A stretch of DNA of 64,000 bases from Juglans regia (GCF_001411555.2 NC_049903.1:25122270-25186269); one strand, 5' to 3'. Positions 34,147 through 46,748 are shown, numbered from the stretch's first letter. The notes: generated by a model not told the origin, from the sequence alone. Numbers and translations are program-made.

Positions 34147-36165
34147 GGTCAGCGTCCACTTCCTGGGCCAACATCGACGCTGTGCGCAACTCGTACAAGA
34201 TATCAAAGTACATTGACTTGGAGAGACCGGGACCTCGACAAAGGGTCGTGAACTTAGAGGGATTCACCACGAAGGTGGCCCTCTACCCCATGATATTCGC
34301 CAATTGGTTGCGACTCCCCTTCTATCGTTTGGTATGAGACGTCCTGGGCTTCGTTGCGTTGGCTCCGACGTAGCTCCACCCCAACGCCTGGAGGATCTTA
34401 ATGTCTTGCTGTGTGGTGTGGCACTAGGTGTTGTGCGATGTGGATGAGGAGTACCCCAATCCAACCGCGAGGGAGTTTTTCTACACCTATCAAATTCAGT
34501 GTCGGGAGGGCAATGTGTGGAGGTTTAGATCTCGCATTGGGTCTAAAGTTTCTCGCTTAGAACCCTAGTATGATCGTGTCAAAGATTGGACAGAGAAGTT
34601 CTTGTTTGTGTCTGGGCAAGGTTGGGAGTTCCCCCATGGGAGATGATTCGCCAGGACTTTCCTGTCAAGGCTATTTGGGGGTAGTCTCAGACGACCGAGA
34701 TTTCTCGATAAGTCTATCCGCCCACGAGCTGGCACACGTCGAGCTAGTTCAAGCATGGGTTGAGGCACACCAAGAGGAAGTGTGAAGTGAGACTTTGCTG
34801 ATCCGTGCGAACATTGAGGTTTCCGTGGTGATGTCGGACCGGTCTGGAGCTTCGGGCTGTGACTTTCTGAGGGGACCACCCCATTCTCTGGGGGAGAAAA
34901 GGCCTTGCAACCCGTGAGCAGGGGAATCGAACAGAAGGAGTCGTACTCTGTCTGCTCACTCTTCTACAGGTCTCAGACACACTGCAGATGGGCCAGGAGC
35001 CTTTTCCTATTTGGGGAGAACTTCACACTTGCCTAGGCCTTTAGAGACAATCTCGCTCAGGTTACCTATTGCCTCGTTGCAGTTGGGAGAGAGAGCGGGC
35101 ATGGTTGGACATCATGGCTCGCCCTTGCTTGATTACGTTCAAGACCTTATGGGGCAAGCAGAGGTGGACTACCTGGCCACCACGGGTGTTGGGCAGCTTG
35201 CTTCACACATGTAGGCCTGAAGGGTTGGACGACTAGGACTAAGAGCTTGACTTGACTTTCGCAAGGTTTCTGGATCCGACCTCATCGGCCCCTTCCACCG
35301 TGGGTGAGCCTTTTAGATGCTTGGACGATGTCCTTCCAGTGATGGTTTCTCCCAGTTCCACAGGGGGTTTGGGGAGGGTGGTCACCTTTCTTGTACCCCT
35401 CTATCCATTTTTTTTTGGGGGGGGGGGGGGTTTCTTTCCACTCCATCGCCGAGAACCGTGTGTGGCGAGTTAGGGACCATATAGGACGTGGGGGAGGCTT
35501 CCTTGATTCCCCCTTTCGGAGCTGTTTTAGACGTGGAATCCAGCAGTGGGGACGTGGTGGTCCTTGCCCGGTGCCACTAGGGTGACGAGGCTGGGGGTTG
35601 CTGGATGACAAATCCCAGACAGCGAACCCTAGGGGATGCCTGATTTAGGCAACGGCCACATTAACCGCTATGGGCTCTCCGATCTCGGAGGAGGAGGAGG
35701 ACGCCCGGGGGGTCTCATGGCCCTGTTGGGTTACCTTTTCCCAACCCTGCAGAGCTACAGAGCCCCATTAGCACAACCTTCCCTAGTGGGAGGCGGAGGT
35801 GCATGGATGGCCAAAGAGCAGCTCGAGTTTTGGTGTCGCATGACTGGAGGCCATGAGGGACACGACGTGTCGGCTCAGAGGGATCCTGTCTCCGATACAT
35901 CCCCTTTTGGTTTAGGCCCTTGCCACTTCTGGTTCTCATGGTTTCTTTGCTTGGACGTTTCAGGGGATCCACCACTTGGCAGCCTGGATCGTAGATGAGT
36001 GGGCTGAGAATGAGAGAGAGGATTCGAGAGTTACAGAAGTTTGCAGCCCAGGCAAATGAAAGAGCACTTAGGGCCTGGGCCGAGCAAGATGGTGCGGTGG
36101 AGGCCTTCGTGGGCATCTGCACGAAGTTGCATTCAGAGGAGGGGGAATGTGCACACCTCCAAGAG
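34147..36165 (+). pseudogene. Gypsy-type gag-like protein remnant (Transposase_28-like)
   Basis: The plus frame from TGG at 34147 reads VALYPMIFANWLRLPFYRLV, then DVLGFVALAPT, LHPNAWRIL, and EFFYTYQIQCREGNVWRF, followed by KFLFVSGQGWEFP. This is the pattern of the plant family annotated as putative gypsy-type transposon (PF04195). In-frame stops at the expected Arg and Gln positions (RLV-TGA, APT-TAG, VWH-TAG) look like C-to-T decay. The far end, RIRELQKFAAQANERALRAW, looks like a coiled coil. An LTR cuts it off at 36166. A T9G14 run lies at 35408-35430. Confidence 0.65.
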
Positions 36166-39100
36166 TGTGACACCTCAACCTCCGCTTGGGATGGAACAGA
36201 GACTTGGAGTATTGGGATATGCAATACAAGGTTACATACCCCCATTCATGATACTTAATATGCAATGCATCATAGTATGCAACTAGTAGTATGCAAAAAT
36301 CGCAACAAAAATAAGGATGATAAAAATAATTGATGCCAGAATAAACTAAACATCCCAACGATTTATAAACCATAAATAAGTACTTTCTCACTTAAGATAG
36401 TGGATCCACAATGGGTGAGATTTACTTGAAATCTTAGTAAGTTAAACAATCAACGTGCACAAAGATAAATTATGCATGATGAATGATAAATATGAAATGC
36501 ATGTAATGCGAAAAATCAGTGTGTGTCACCCATCTAGATTCCTCAACATTTTCAGAAAAACTACAACACATATTTTCGTACAGAGAACATTTTTCACTTT
36601 TCTGGCAAAAATAATCATAACATTTCATCGTTATTAGTAATTCATACTTAATCATAACATCATAACGTGTGGTATCTTTACAGTTCCCCGTATGCATTGT
36701 GAGTAATTGCTGGTTACCATAATACAACTCACATTGAAACTACGTTATTTGCAGACTCATTCTCAACGCATTAGTAACATAACATAGCATCATAACATGT
36801 ACACCCAACAATCTTAGGTGTCATAGCATTTGATTTCACTCCGGCGTTCTTTAAAAAGAACTCATTCGAAGCCCGTTGACTGTTTTTCGTCAACCCAAAA
36901 GCTACCACTCCATTCTTAAACACTCCAGAGTGGACAGAGGAGTTCCACTAGGATGATTCCCCATCCTAGCATTTGGGGTCATAACAAAAATTATTTTTCA
37001 TGCAATGTTAAAAAATGTATTTCATGACATGTGCATATATAACAAGCTTTCATGTGAAAATAATATTTATAGATGCAATATGCTAAAATAGTGAAAATAT
37101 CACATGTCATGTAAGTATGCACACAATGTATCAAATAACATATATTTTATGCTCAAAATGATAATTATAATATGAATGTAACATTTATCAATAAATCATA
37201 AATAACTTATCAAGGTGTAAGTTAGAGACCAACTTACAAACTTCCTGAGTTTGGAAAGTCATAGCGGTTGAAATAAAATTCATAATAAGTTAGGATTTAT
37301 ACCACTATGAAAGATGTTCATAATCAAAGGTTTCAAAAATAGGTATTTATAAATATACCCCTAAACTTTCACAAATTGCCACTAAGGTCCAAAAATTTTC
37401 ACTATTTGCAAAAAAATCTCAAATTTAACCAAATTTCATGGACCTCATATTTTTAATATTCTAAAATCATCTATACTTGTAGAATTGTAAATTTAAAGTG
37501 TAACTACCTCAAACATTCCCAACCCGTGGCATGCACTCTAGTTGATACCTTAGTGTGATTTTAACTATTGATCCCTATAAATGCATGCTTATGCAATTTT
37601 TCTTTAGTCACAAATAATCACTATAGTCCTTAATAATATGATAAACGCCAATTCTTGGGTGAGCAAGTTCATCCCTACACTTAATTATGACTAAAAACCT
37701 TAATTTTCATTAATCCTCCATTAATCAAGCTTGATGCTCCTAGTGCAAATCACAAAGGCATGCTTTCAAAACTGACCCAAAACATGTATTTTCATTCTTT
37801 TCATTCTTATCCCAATCAAAAGGTATTCTAAATGCTTAATCATCAAGCCTAGGTGGAATAAATCAAACTTTATGCCTTAATCACAAACTTACCTAAAACC
37901 CATGCATGTTTTGATGATCAACACAAGATAGAATTAAAGCCTATGATGGCATGCTTCTAATCAAACCTTCCATGATCATTCTAAGACATTAATAAATCAT
38001 ATCAAAATATGCTAAGACATGCCATAGCTAAAATTTCCACTAAAAATAATTTAAACACTTAAACCATCCTTAATGAATCATGTTTTGAATTAAGCATGGT
38101 AACCTTTTCTAAATTCATCCAAAAATTACTCCAACACTTCAAATCACAACTTGACATGTAAACTAAGGTGTAGGTGTAGGGCAAGAGAACTTACAAATTT
38201 CTTGGTCCTTTACAGCTCCCAACACAAGAACTCAAGAACTCAAGCACTTCCAAGAACACTCACTCGGTTTCTATTCTTTTGTACCCTAAGGGAAGAAGAT
38301 CTCTCCAGAACTGAAGAAGAGCTAGGAGAAGAGGTGTGGAGGAAATGAGGGGGTGGAGGGGCTTTCTATAGGCAGCCAAGGGGAAGGAGGAATTGGCCTA
38401 AGACCTGGAATTTCAACTTGCATTTCATCATCTTGTGTCACTTGTGCAGTGTGAATAGTGCCCTAAATCACCATGATTTCATGCATTTAGGTGCTACATT
38501 GATCCTAAGGGTGTTGGTCAAATCGTGGTGCAGAAGGAAGAGAAGAAAAACAAAACAAAACAAAAATCAAGCATGAAGCTGACGGGTTCAAGGGTGGTTT
38601 CTTGGGCAATTTTGATCAAGGCCTTGACTCACCCTCTTGTCTTTTCTCCATGGCTGCTTTGTGCAGGTCATCAGCCATTCTTGAAAGGCTTTCCAGGTGA
38701 GGGAATGGTTCTTGGTTGGCTACTAAGTGATCATGAAGTGGCAACTCAAATGAAAGGGGTGAAGGGAAGTGGGTTGTCGAAATGAAGGTGGTTTGATGCC
38801 TTTGGTTTGGTGCTTTCTTTGGGTGGGAAAAATTGGTCGAAAGCTCATGATGACCATGAAGGCTTCTTGTGGATTGGTTGGTGATGGAGGTGGTGTGGTG
38901 ATTTTTTTATTTCTTCCGATAACATGTCTGGAGGTTTATCTTGGGGCCTAATATGATCTAAGAATTACGTAATTGAATAATGAAACAATAAAATTTCTTA
39001 ACAAAAAGGCTGAAAGGATTAAGAAAGAAAATTAAGCTCCAAAACATGGTTTAAAGATCACTAATCATGGATAAGTTGATTAATGGTCTTAACCCAGTTT

Positions 39101-39400
39101 CAAACCTTAATTTGAGTACTTAGGGTATGACATGATCTTGAGGAAACCCATGATATGGTCTATTGGGCTTCAAATTGAAGAGTGAATAGAAGCAAAACAA
39201 GGCTTTCTGCCTTGTAGGGCTGAAAAGGGCCATGAGGGTGGGTTAATGGTCCATGAGCTTTGGGTTTGAGTGGATGGGAGGCCTTGTTTTCAGATTTTGA
39301 AGGATTAAGACAGGCCTCAAGATCCCCAAAGATGGGGCTTGAAAGACTTACCTTAACATAATTGGGTCATTGGTTAAACCTATACCATGCTTGGCCCAAA
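36166..39400 (-). repeat. Long LTR, antisense, third subfamily
   Basis: The left end is TGTGACACCTCAACCTCCGC then TTGGGATGGAACAGAGACTTGG, the antisense form of the shared LTR 3' terminus. At 36860-36990 it has the shared box (CACTCCAGAGTGGAC, CCTAGCATTTGGGGTC). A TATA-like CTATAG lies at about 38366-38372 (minus), leaving about 1.03 kb of U3, as in 2397-6000. The small ORF is missing here. The right boundary abuts chromovirus pol near 39400 without a clear CA end or target duplication. Confidence 0.65.
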
Positions 39401-40400
39401 AGGACACTGTAAAAAATAAGCAGCCGATCCCCAATATTGGTGAATTTCTTGATGAATTAAATGGAGCAATGATTTTTTCTAAACTTGATTTACGATCGGG
39501 ATACCTCCAAATCAGGATGAACCCTGATGATATCCCTAAAACTGCCTTTACGACCCACGAGGGTCACTACTAGTTTTTGGTAATACCTTTTGAGCTTACC
39601 AATGCTCCCTAAACATCCCAAGGATTGATGAATGAAGTTTTTAGACCGTATCTAAGAAAGTTTGTGCTAATTTTTTTTTTATGATATCGTAATTTATAGG
39701 AAGACTTTACAGGAGCATTTACGACACCTCACTATTGTGATGGAAACTTTACAGTCTCAAATTTTTTTTGCACAAGAACCAAAGTGTATTTTTGGCAGCA
39801 AGGAAGTGGAGTACTTGAGGCATCTAATTTCCCAAGATGGAGTACGGGCCGACCCTTAGAAAATTACAGCAATGCAAAACTGGCCAATTCTAAAGAATCT
39901 CAAGGCCTTAAGAGGTTTTGCCTCACGGGGCACAGGGTACTATCGAAGGTTTGTCCATGGGTATTGAGCTATAGTAGCCTCTCTTACATATCTTTGAAGA
40001 AAAACTGTTTTATTTGGACCAAGAAGGACAAGCAGCTTTTGACAAACTCAAAGATGCTATAATGCACCCTTTTGTTCTAAGGTTACCTAACTTTTCTAAA
40101 ACTTTTATTGTGGAATGTAATGCATCAGGGGAAGCTCTAGGAGCTATTCTAATGTAGGAAGGAAAACCTATTGCATACCTAAGTCAAGCACTCAGGGGTA
40201 AGAATATGAACCTATCTACTTATGGAAAAGAATTGTTGGCATTAGTTATGTCTATAAGGAAGGGGAGGCACTATTTGTTGGGGCAAACCTTCAAGGTTCG
40301 CACCGACCAGCAAACCTTGAAATATTTGTTAGAGCAGAGAGTGGGGACTCTAGCAGCAAAAATGGGTATCTAAGCTATTAGGATACGACTTTTCAGTGGA
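39400..40400 (+). pseudogene. Chromovirus RT and RNase H, 5' truncated
   Basis: Ty3/gypsy RT starts abruptly at [13 protein letters not shown], then [20 protein letters not shown] and [11 protein letters not shown]. The palm motif region reads FFYDIVIY where the family has FFDDI. RNase H follows in broken frames (VECNASGEALGAILM, IAYLSQAL, TYGKELLALVMSI, VRTDQQTLKYLLEQR). Gag, protease and the RT N-terminus are absent, replaced by the LTR on the left. Confidence 0.8.
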
Positions 40401-42000
40401 ATACAAAAGTGGTAAAACCAACATTGTAGCTAATGGCCTATCTAGATTACATTCATCTCACCACCCAGATTTAACCACTAGTCTCAATCAGCCCGACACC
40501 TCCCAAAACCATTCCCATAACCCCACCATAGTCCAAACCAAAAAACCAACCATGCAACTTCAAGCAGTCAGTATAGTGCAAGGACAATGGATAGAGGAAT
40601 TAAAGAAAGCTTACCCTCAAGACCCCCAGTTGCAGTGGCTAATTTGCCACTACCATCAGGGGATCTTGGACCTAACTCTTTACCAAGTCTGAAATGAGCT
40701 ACTCTTCTACAAGGGAGGCTTCATCTTGGGTCCTTGATACCCTTCCCGTAGCAGATCCTGCAACAGTTCCATAGTAGTCCATTAGGGGGCCACACAGGGG
40801 TACATAAAATACATGCTAAAATTAAAAGAGAGTTTTTCTGGCCTGGATTATGACGTGATGTCCGAGTATGTGTATGTAAATGCGATACATGCCAAAGGAA
40901 TGAGGTTGAAATCATCCATCCAGTGGGGTTGCTTCAACCCTTGCCAGTTCCTTCAAAAAATTGGGTGGATATTAGTATGGATTTTATTGAGGAGTTACTA
41001 CCCTCAGTTGGAAAAAATGTCATAGTGGTGATAGTAGACAGATTGAGCAAGTATGCCCATTTTATGGCCCTCAATCACCTATATATAGCCTTGACTGTTG
41101 CACGGATTCCACAGACCATGGTCAGTGATTGAGATTCGGTGTTTACAAGTCACTTTTGGAAAGAAATGTTCAAAATCAGTGGTACAGAGGTCTTACTCAG
41201 TTCTGCCTACCATCTGGAGATAGATGGGCAAACAGATGCCACAAGTAAAGTACTAAAGTGCTATCCGAAGTGTTTTTCCAATGACAGATCAAAAGATTGG
41301 GTACGGTGGTTACCTTTAGCAGAGTATTTATAGAATACCTCAACTCACTACTTTACAAAAGTCTCACCGTTTGAGGTAGTGTATGGCAAAGCCCCACCAT
41401 GCATGATGCAGTATGAACTAGGTTCAACAAGGGTACAAGCAGTTAATGAAGAGCTCTGAAGCTGAGACTTCATCGCTACCTTGGTGCATGAGAACCTACA
41501 AGATGCGCAAGCTAAGATGAACTATTTTGCATATTTGAAGAGAACAAACATATAATATAAGGAGGGGGAGTGAGTTTACCTCAGGTTGCGTCCCTACAGA
41601 CAAATGTTTGTGTCTATGCGAAGAAACCTCAAGATCTCACCCAGGTACTATGGACCATTCAAGATCCGTAGTAGGATAGGGAAGGTTGCATATAAGCTTG
41701 AGTTACCCATGGATTCTCTCATCTACCCCATTTTCCATGCTTCATGTTTGAAGAGGAAGTTAGGGAACACAGTCCAGCCCCTGCCCAGCCTCCCGATCGT
41801 AACTCAAGAAGGAAGCCTAGCTCCATAACCCAAGAAGGTGTTACAATGCAGGTTTTTTAAAAAGGGAAACAGTGCAGAGGTCAAGATATTAGTTCACTGG
41901 AAAGGGACAACGACGGAGGATGCAATGTTAGAAGATCTAGCAATCCTGAGGAGGCGCTACCCAGACTTTGTGGGCAAGGCCTTCTAAGGAATGGGGCCTA
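40401..42000 (+). pseudogene. Chromovirus integrase and chromodomain remnant
   Basis: After the tether (VANGLSRLHSSHH), the IN head is frame-broken (HAKIKREFFWPGL-like, CDTCQR). The core has VDISMDFIEELL, VIVDRLSKYAHFM, TMVSD (catalytic Asp), SSAYHLEIDGQTD, and a tail [23 protein letters not shown] with IFHASCLK. The final VKILVHWKGTTTEDAM, ILRRRYPDF is a chromodomain-like end as in Reina-type chromoviruses. Stops and shifts are frequent. GGAATGGGG just before 42001 may be the PPT. Confidence 0.78.
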
Positions 42001-42390
42001 TGTCAGGTGTGGCGAGTTAGGTTAATTGTTCAGTAGGGTCTCAGTGTTATTCGAGATATGTCCTAAAGCTATGTCATGGTTGTATTTCTTTTATTTAGTT
42101 AGGGTCATTATGGTATTTTAGTAAGTGTTGTGACTGAGTCCGATTATGGGCCAGTTATTTAAGTGGGTTACATGTTTTGACTAAGTTGATAGTGGGCCAG
42201 TAATTTTTCAGTGGGTTACATTGTGTTAGGACGTGGGTTGTTGCCTTTGGGCTATTGTCATCATGTCAGTAATGGGTAATTCATGTAACTGTCTATTTAA
42301 GTTCTGTAAGGGTACTGAATGAATTTATGAAAATGATACCCTTACTACAAATTTTATAACTTTCATACAACCAGCACGTGTCAAATTCCA
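42001..42390 (+). repeat. 3' LTR of the truncated chromovirus
   Basis: It starts TGTCAGGTGTGGCG directly after the PPT-like purine run. CTATTTAAG at about 42293 may be the TATA box. The end is near TTCCACATCA (42381-42392) and not certain. A 5' LTR is not present for comparison. Confidence 0.55.
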
Positions 42391-43059
42391 CATCATTAAT
42401 TTGTAAATTTGTTTCCATGTCTGCAAGTGTTTCCGCTTATCTTTCCTTGGGCCCTAGCTCCGTCCTTCTCCTTCCAGGCCAAACTCATCTTAGCCCTCTA
42501 GTCCTTCCAAATCCCCAAATCCCTAAATCCATCAACCCATTCTGAGCCCCTCCGGTCCTTGAAACCCCAAAATCCATCATGATTCATGCTTAAATTACTC
42601 CCTCCTAACTCAGTGCATATCCTCTTCTATGAGACTGTCGTGACCTCCACCGCAAGATGTTAATTTCTGCGCAATTGATAGGAGAAATGCTCGAACATTA
42701 CATTCTCATTCTTCTTCTTAAGCTTGCATTTTTTTCAGAATTATATTTGATGGTGGGGGATGCTTTGATTGTAGATATTAGGCATGTTGGGCAAGGCTTG
42801 GTGCGGTCGGATTCATTATCCTGAGGCCTTCAACAAACTCTATGCTAATTGCGGCCCTGGGGCTGTCTGTTTCAAGGTTCTCTTTCAGCTGCCCTTCTAT
42901 ATGTGTATCACAAACTTTCCTCTACCGTGAGATGCCCCCATACATTTATTTCTAAAGAACATATGCATTGTGAATGTCCAACTCAGGGTATGATGGATGC
43001 TTTAACTATGTATGCTCTCTGTCTCTAAAACCCAAAACCCTATCCATTCTCTCTAAACT
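42391..43059. other. Unassigned region
   Basis: No recognisable gene. The stretch 42620-42880 has codon-like texture in a plus frame but no motif I can name. Confidence 0.3.
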
Positions 43060-43829
43060 CCCTCAAACACCAGATCTAGCTAGAGGGGGTGGGAGCTTCG
43101 GCTCTTTCCCTTTTCCCTTCTCCTCTGTCCGATTTCTTTTCCTACGTAGTGTTTTGGTTTTGTTTTTGTGTTTTTCAAGCCAAATAAGGGAGAATCACCA
43201 TTTAGGACCTTCCGACATCCATTAGCCAACACACACCCCACCTGGATGCTGCCCAGCTGCCAATCTTCAAGACCTCCGAATGCGGCGCCAAATGGAGTGG
43301 GGCGTAGCCCTCACGTGCGGGTTGAAGCCTCAAAGCTCGTAGGAGGGTGGCCCTCACGCGCTACCAAGGAGCCTTCTGCTGGCGCAAAGCTCAACTTTTC
43401 AGGGACCTCTGACTCTAGGACTTCCAAGATAAACCGTCGGCCCTCCTTCTAGAGTGGCCCGTCTCTTGCACGTGTCACTCCCAACTCTTTGTGTGCTGTA
43501 CTTCCATTTTTTGCAGCATTTTCTTGGTATTTTTCCATTACCCGAGTGAGGTGTTAAGCCACCTGGATTGGACACAATCTGGGGTAAAAGCTAGCCGAGG
43601 AGCCGTATTCGTAGTGGAGGTTGGTGTCCCTGCGAGAGCTGGGTGCTTGTGTCGTCTGGGCTCATGAAGCCGATGCTTGCGGTGGGCGTGCTGTCTGGGC
43701 TCACGCTGGTGCTCGTGGCGAGCAGCAGTTGCAAAGAGTTTTTATGTGTTTTTGTGCTTCTGTATTTTTTTAATGTGTTTCTTTTTGCAGTTTTGTTTTT
43801 TGCAATTAATAAAAAAAAGAAATAGGCTA
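43060..43829 (+). other. Probable retroposed fragment ending in an A-rich tail
   Basis: A CT/GC-rich block has codon-like texture without stable frames, then T-rich 3' UTR-like sequence (TTTTGTGCTTCTGTATTTTT) and an AATAAAAAAAAGAAA end at about 43807-43821, a typical LINE or SINE 3' end. No endonuclease or RT motif was found, so the parent is unknown. Confidence 0.35.
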
Positions 43830-44371
43830 TTGGACTTAAGGTTCATAGCAGCAGAGTCTCATACTCCTCCACCCTGGGAGGATGGAAGGGGTGAGTGCTT
43901 CTCTTCTTTGGAACAAGGGTCGTGTGGTTCTAATTTTATAGAGCGCTTTCTCTGTTAGGAGAGTTTTTTAGAAGTTAAGACAATGCCCACCACAAATGAA
44001 TTTGAGTGCCGGGGTGCCCTAGAGCAGATGCGTAGGTTGGCTTATAGTCCCAACTTGCAATGCAAGGAAATCGAATTTGCTCCTCGTTTTACAAGCAGTA
44101 AATTAAACAAAACTATATCTACTGATTAGCAAAACAATCCCTACTAAATTAATGGTCGTTGAAGGCAACTATCAACTTTCTTTTTTATGTTGTGCTAGTT
44201 ATCGTTTTCTTTTTGACGCTAGCGGTCGGTTTACGGATCATTAATTTTTCTATATGTTAAACCACAATTCATACTGTAATATTGAAATCCATCACTAGTA
44301 TTTTGGAACCTTGAAGTATAAACAAAATATAGTGCAAAATCTTATTTGCTCTTCGAAGGATCCACAGAAGT
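43830..44371. other. No feature seen
   Basis: Intergenic or decayed repeat sequence without a recognisable motif. Confidence 0.4.
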
Positions 44372-45058
44372 TGTGACCAATCGCTCATTTTTCTCTCGAT
44401 TGGTTACGAGTCTCGCCTTTACGTTTTAAATCTTGAATTTGTATTTTAAATTTAGCAGATAATTTTTAAATGGAGCCCAGTGTTTTAAAATCATTAAATA
44501 TTTTAAATGTCCAAAACTATTTTAAATTGGGTATTTTTAGTATTATTGAACCAAGCTCAAATTTTCAAGTAAGCCTTTTTATATTGTGAAGCCTCAAAAA
44601 TGATATAGTTTTAGAAAATCATTTTATTTAAATGATTTTAGTTCTTTAAGAGTATTATTGAATATTTATTATTACATTTTATGTTAAAAACTCTATATAT
44701 TAGATGATTTTATTCTCTTAAAAATATTTAGCAAAGTTCATCATTTTATTTTATGATGAAATATTATATTTTAAGAATTTAAGTTGGGTTTTAAATTAGT
44801 CCCATTGTAACTCTATTTTTAGCTAGTTTATTATCTGTGTTTAATTTCCACCGTTAGATCAAATGGGGACCCCAAAAACCCTAACTTTTCCCCCTCACTT
44901 TCCCCTCTTCCCTCTCTCTCCTCCCCTCCCCTCCATGGCATCCCCCTTCTCTCCCAGATCTCTTCCTTCTCCTTCACTGCCCACTGTAGTCATCGTAGCC
45001 CAGTCGCGGCACACCGAAGCCTCCCCTACTCCTCCATGACCAGGTCGAAGCCCTCATA

Positions 45059-45092
<34 letters not shown>

Positions 45093-45795
45093 ACTCCCTC
45101 TCTGCTTCTCTTCCCTAGCATCGTCGTGCCTCTCTTGGGCCGTTGCAACCACCACCACGAGCTCGCCACCAAGGTCACCTCACCCACCACTGCACACCCA
45201 GCCCCTTTCCCATCTCAGATCCATCTCCCCCTCTCCTATGTTTCTCTCCACCGTGGCCTCAATTGTGCCATCTCTAAGCTGTTGTGCGCCACCTCTAGCC
45301 ACGTCCATAACCACCATCACCAGCCACTGACGTTTACCCTAGCTCAGCACGACTCCTTTGTCCCCCTCTCCCTCAAGATCTGGTTAGCCACAACCTTGTC
45401 GTACCACCCACGACCACCACAGGTCAACCACCACGTGGCTCTTCCCACCATTTGTAGAGCCCTATAGCAACACCCTAAACCCTCCCACGGCAATCCAACA
45501 ACGATGGTAACCCCCCTCAGCCGCCAAACCCTAGCTGCAGCCCCATTCAAGTACTTGTTTAGGGTCACGACAATGACCACCAGGGGGCGATCGCTGCCCA
45601 AATTAGTGGCTTTTGATGCCATGAGGCCTTGCCAGAAAACAAGCGACACGAAGTTTTAGCCCCGACGTATGGAATAATCTCTCTATTTTCCTTAATAATT
45701 TATTGCGTTTGTGAAGCTAGATGTTATTGTGGACTGTGTTGTTGTTGTGATGTGTTGTGTGACATGTTATGAAGTCGGGGATGGTTGTGTAGTTT
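44372..45795 (+). repeat. Second-family LTR, sense, incomplete
   Basis: It begins TGTGACCAATCGC and for about 250 bp mirrors 26740-26980 and 6861-7087. It continues through a C/T-rich leader with CCCTCACTTTCCCCTCTTCC and an (TC)n tract at 45061-45092, analogous to the C/T-rich leader of 25844-26980. It has no recognisable 3' end; a different LTR starts at about 45796. Antisense and sense frames at 45036-45649 look like low-complexity artefacts. Confidence 0.6.
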
Positions 45796-46080
45796 TTTTT
45801 TAGAAACCTATTTAGAAACCTAGACCTAATGGCTTTAGGTCCATGACCCGAAACCCTAGTCACTATTGTCATGTTTTGCATTTTGAATCTTGACTTGATA
45901 GTGGGCTAAGGGGGAGAGAGAAGTGTAGGGAAACTCCAAGAACTTGTCAACTTGCTAGAACCTTCTAGAAGAATCAAAGGACAAAAGGAACCTAGGAAGA
46001 CTAAAGGATTTTCGGCCAACCCATTTCCCATACACCTAGACCATGGTTTTGGCCCAATTTCAAGTTCCAAGAAGGATTTT
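45796..46080 (+). repeat. Long-LTR fragment, sense
   Basis: This parallels 2560-2770 (CCTAATGGCTTTAGGTCCATG, GTGGGCTAAGGGGGAGAGAG, CAAGTTCCAAG). It is cut at 46080 by the antisense Tekay element, so it was a pre-existing LTR used as a target. The matching right half may be 55642-56217. Confidence 0.65.
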
Positions 46081-46503
46081 TGTGGTGCCCCCAAGCCCCG
46101 CTAGGGATTGGACGGTGATTGAGATGCTAAGACATGTAACACAAGGCTACACACCCCTCGTATATGACAAATAATATACTATGCACCTAAATACACTAGC
46201 AGTATGCAGTAACGATGCAGCAGAAAAATTAATAAAAGTCGGATAACTAAGCAACGTAATAAGCAATTGCAAAGCACATGGTACCATAAATTAATATCAT
46301 AACCCAAAACATTGTCCCAAAACATGAACATAGGCCTTAAAGGCAAAATATCCCAAAAGCATGAAGCATAATTTTAAAGTTCCCAAAAAAGGGATTCCCA
46401 CAAAAGAAACATAAGTCCACAAAAGATGGCCATAAATGTTGTTGCCTTCTCTGTCTCTCTCTCTTTTTTTTTTTTCCACAAAACACTTATACTCTTGTAC
46501 TTT

Positions 46504-46716
46504 TCAAGAAGACTCGGGCTTCATGCGCTTCTCTAAAGCCTTATCCTTGTCTTGATTGTTACACCGCTTGAACTCTGCGATGAATTCTAGTATACCTGTG
46601 ATCTCTCGATCTATGGCCTCGAGACGCTCCCAGATGGAGGACTCAGGCCGATTCATAGCAATTTTAGGCACAATCCTCTCCATAGGAGGAGGTGCTGTTT
46701 TCTTCCTCTTGGTCAT
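46504..46716 (-). CDS. LTR-encoded small basic protein, open copy
   Basis: 70 residues. The N-terminus is MTKRKKTAPPPMERIVPK (basic, Pro-rich), then RPESSIWERLEAIDREITG, then an amphipathic helix ILEFIAEFKRCNNQDKDKALEKR. It has no stops or frameshifts, in contrast to nearly all pol frames nearby. Homologues are at 5370-5558 (two stops), 55108-55323 (C-terminus deleted) and, distantly, 63211-63456 (MGKRKKRS ... PSLEEWQEAADQFISEVLKL ... INQDKAK). The start lies 18 nt after the acceptor motif. No known family comes to mind. It may be a nuclear, nucleic-acid- or capsid-binding peptide, but this is inference. Confidence 0.55.
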   Translation of the reverse strand: MTKRKKTAPPPMERIVPKIAMNRPESSIWERLEAIDREITGILEFIAEFKRCNNQDKDKALEKRMKPESS

Positions 46717-46748
46717 CGTCGCCTCTTACTAAACCTATTACAACTTCT

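Noticed and set aside
35282..36245. Long overlapping minus frames in the G+C-rich block
   Set aside because: High G+C reduces stop frequency. The plus strand carries the recognisable family pattern.
36161..39410. Interpretation of 36166-39400 as a complete solo LTR
   Set aside because: The right side lacks a clear CA end and duplication, and the flanks are different elements, so a truncation or rearrangement is likelier.
45036..45467. 143-codon plus frame MTRSKPSYLSL... with long Ser/Leu repeats
   Set aside because: The frame is driven by a (TC)n tract and Pro/His-rich low-complexity sequence within an LTR leader. The MTRSK start resembles MTKRK only by chance as far as I can see.
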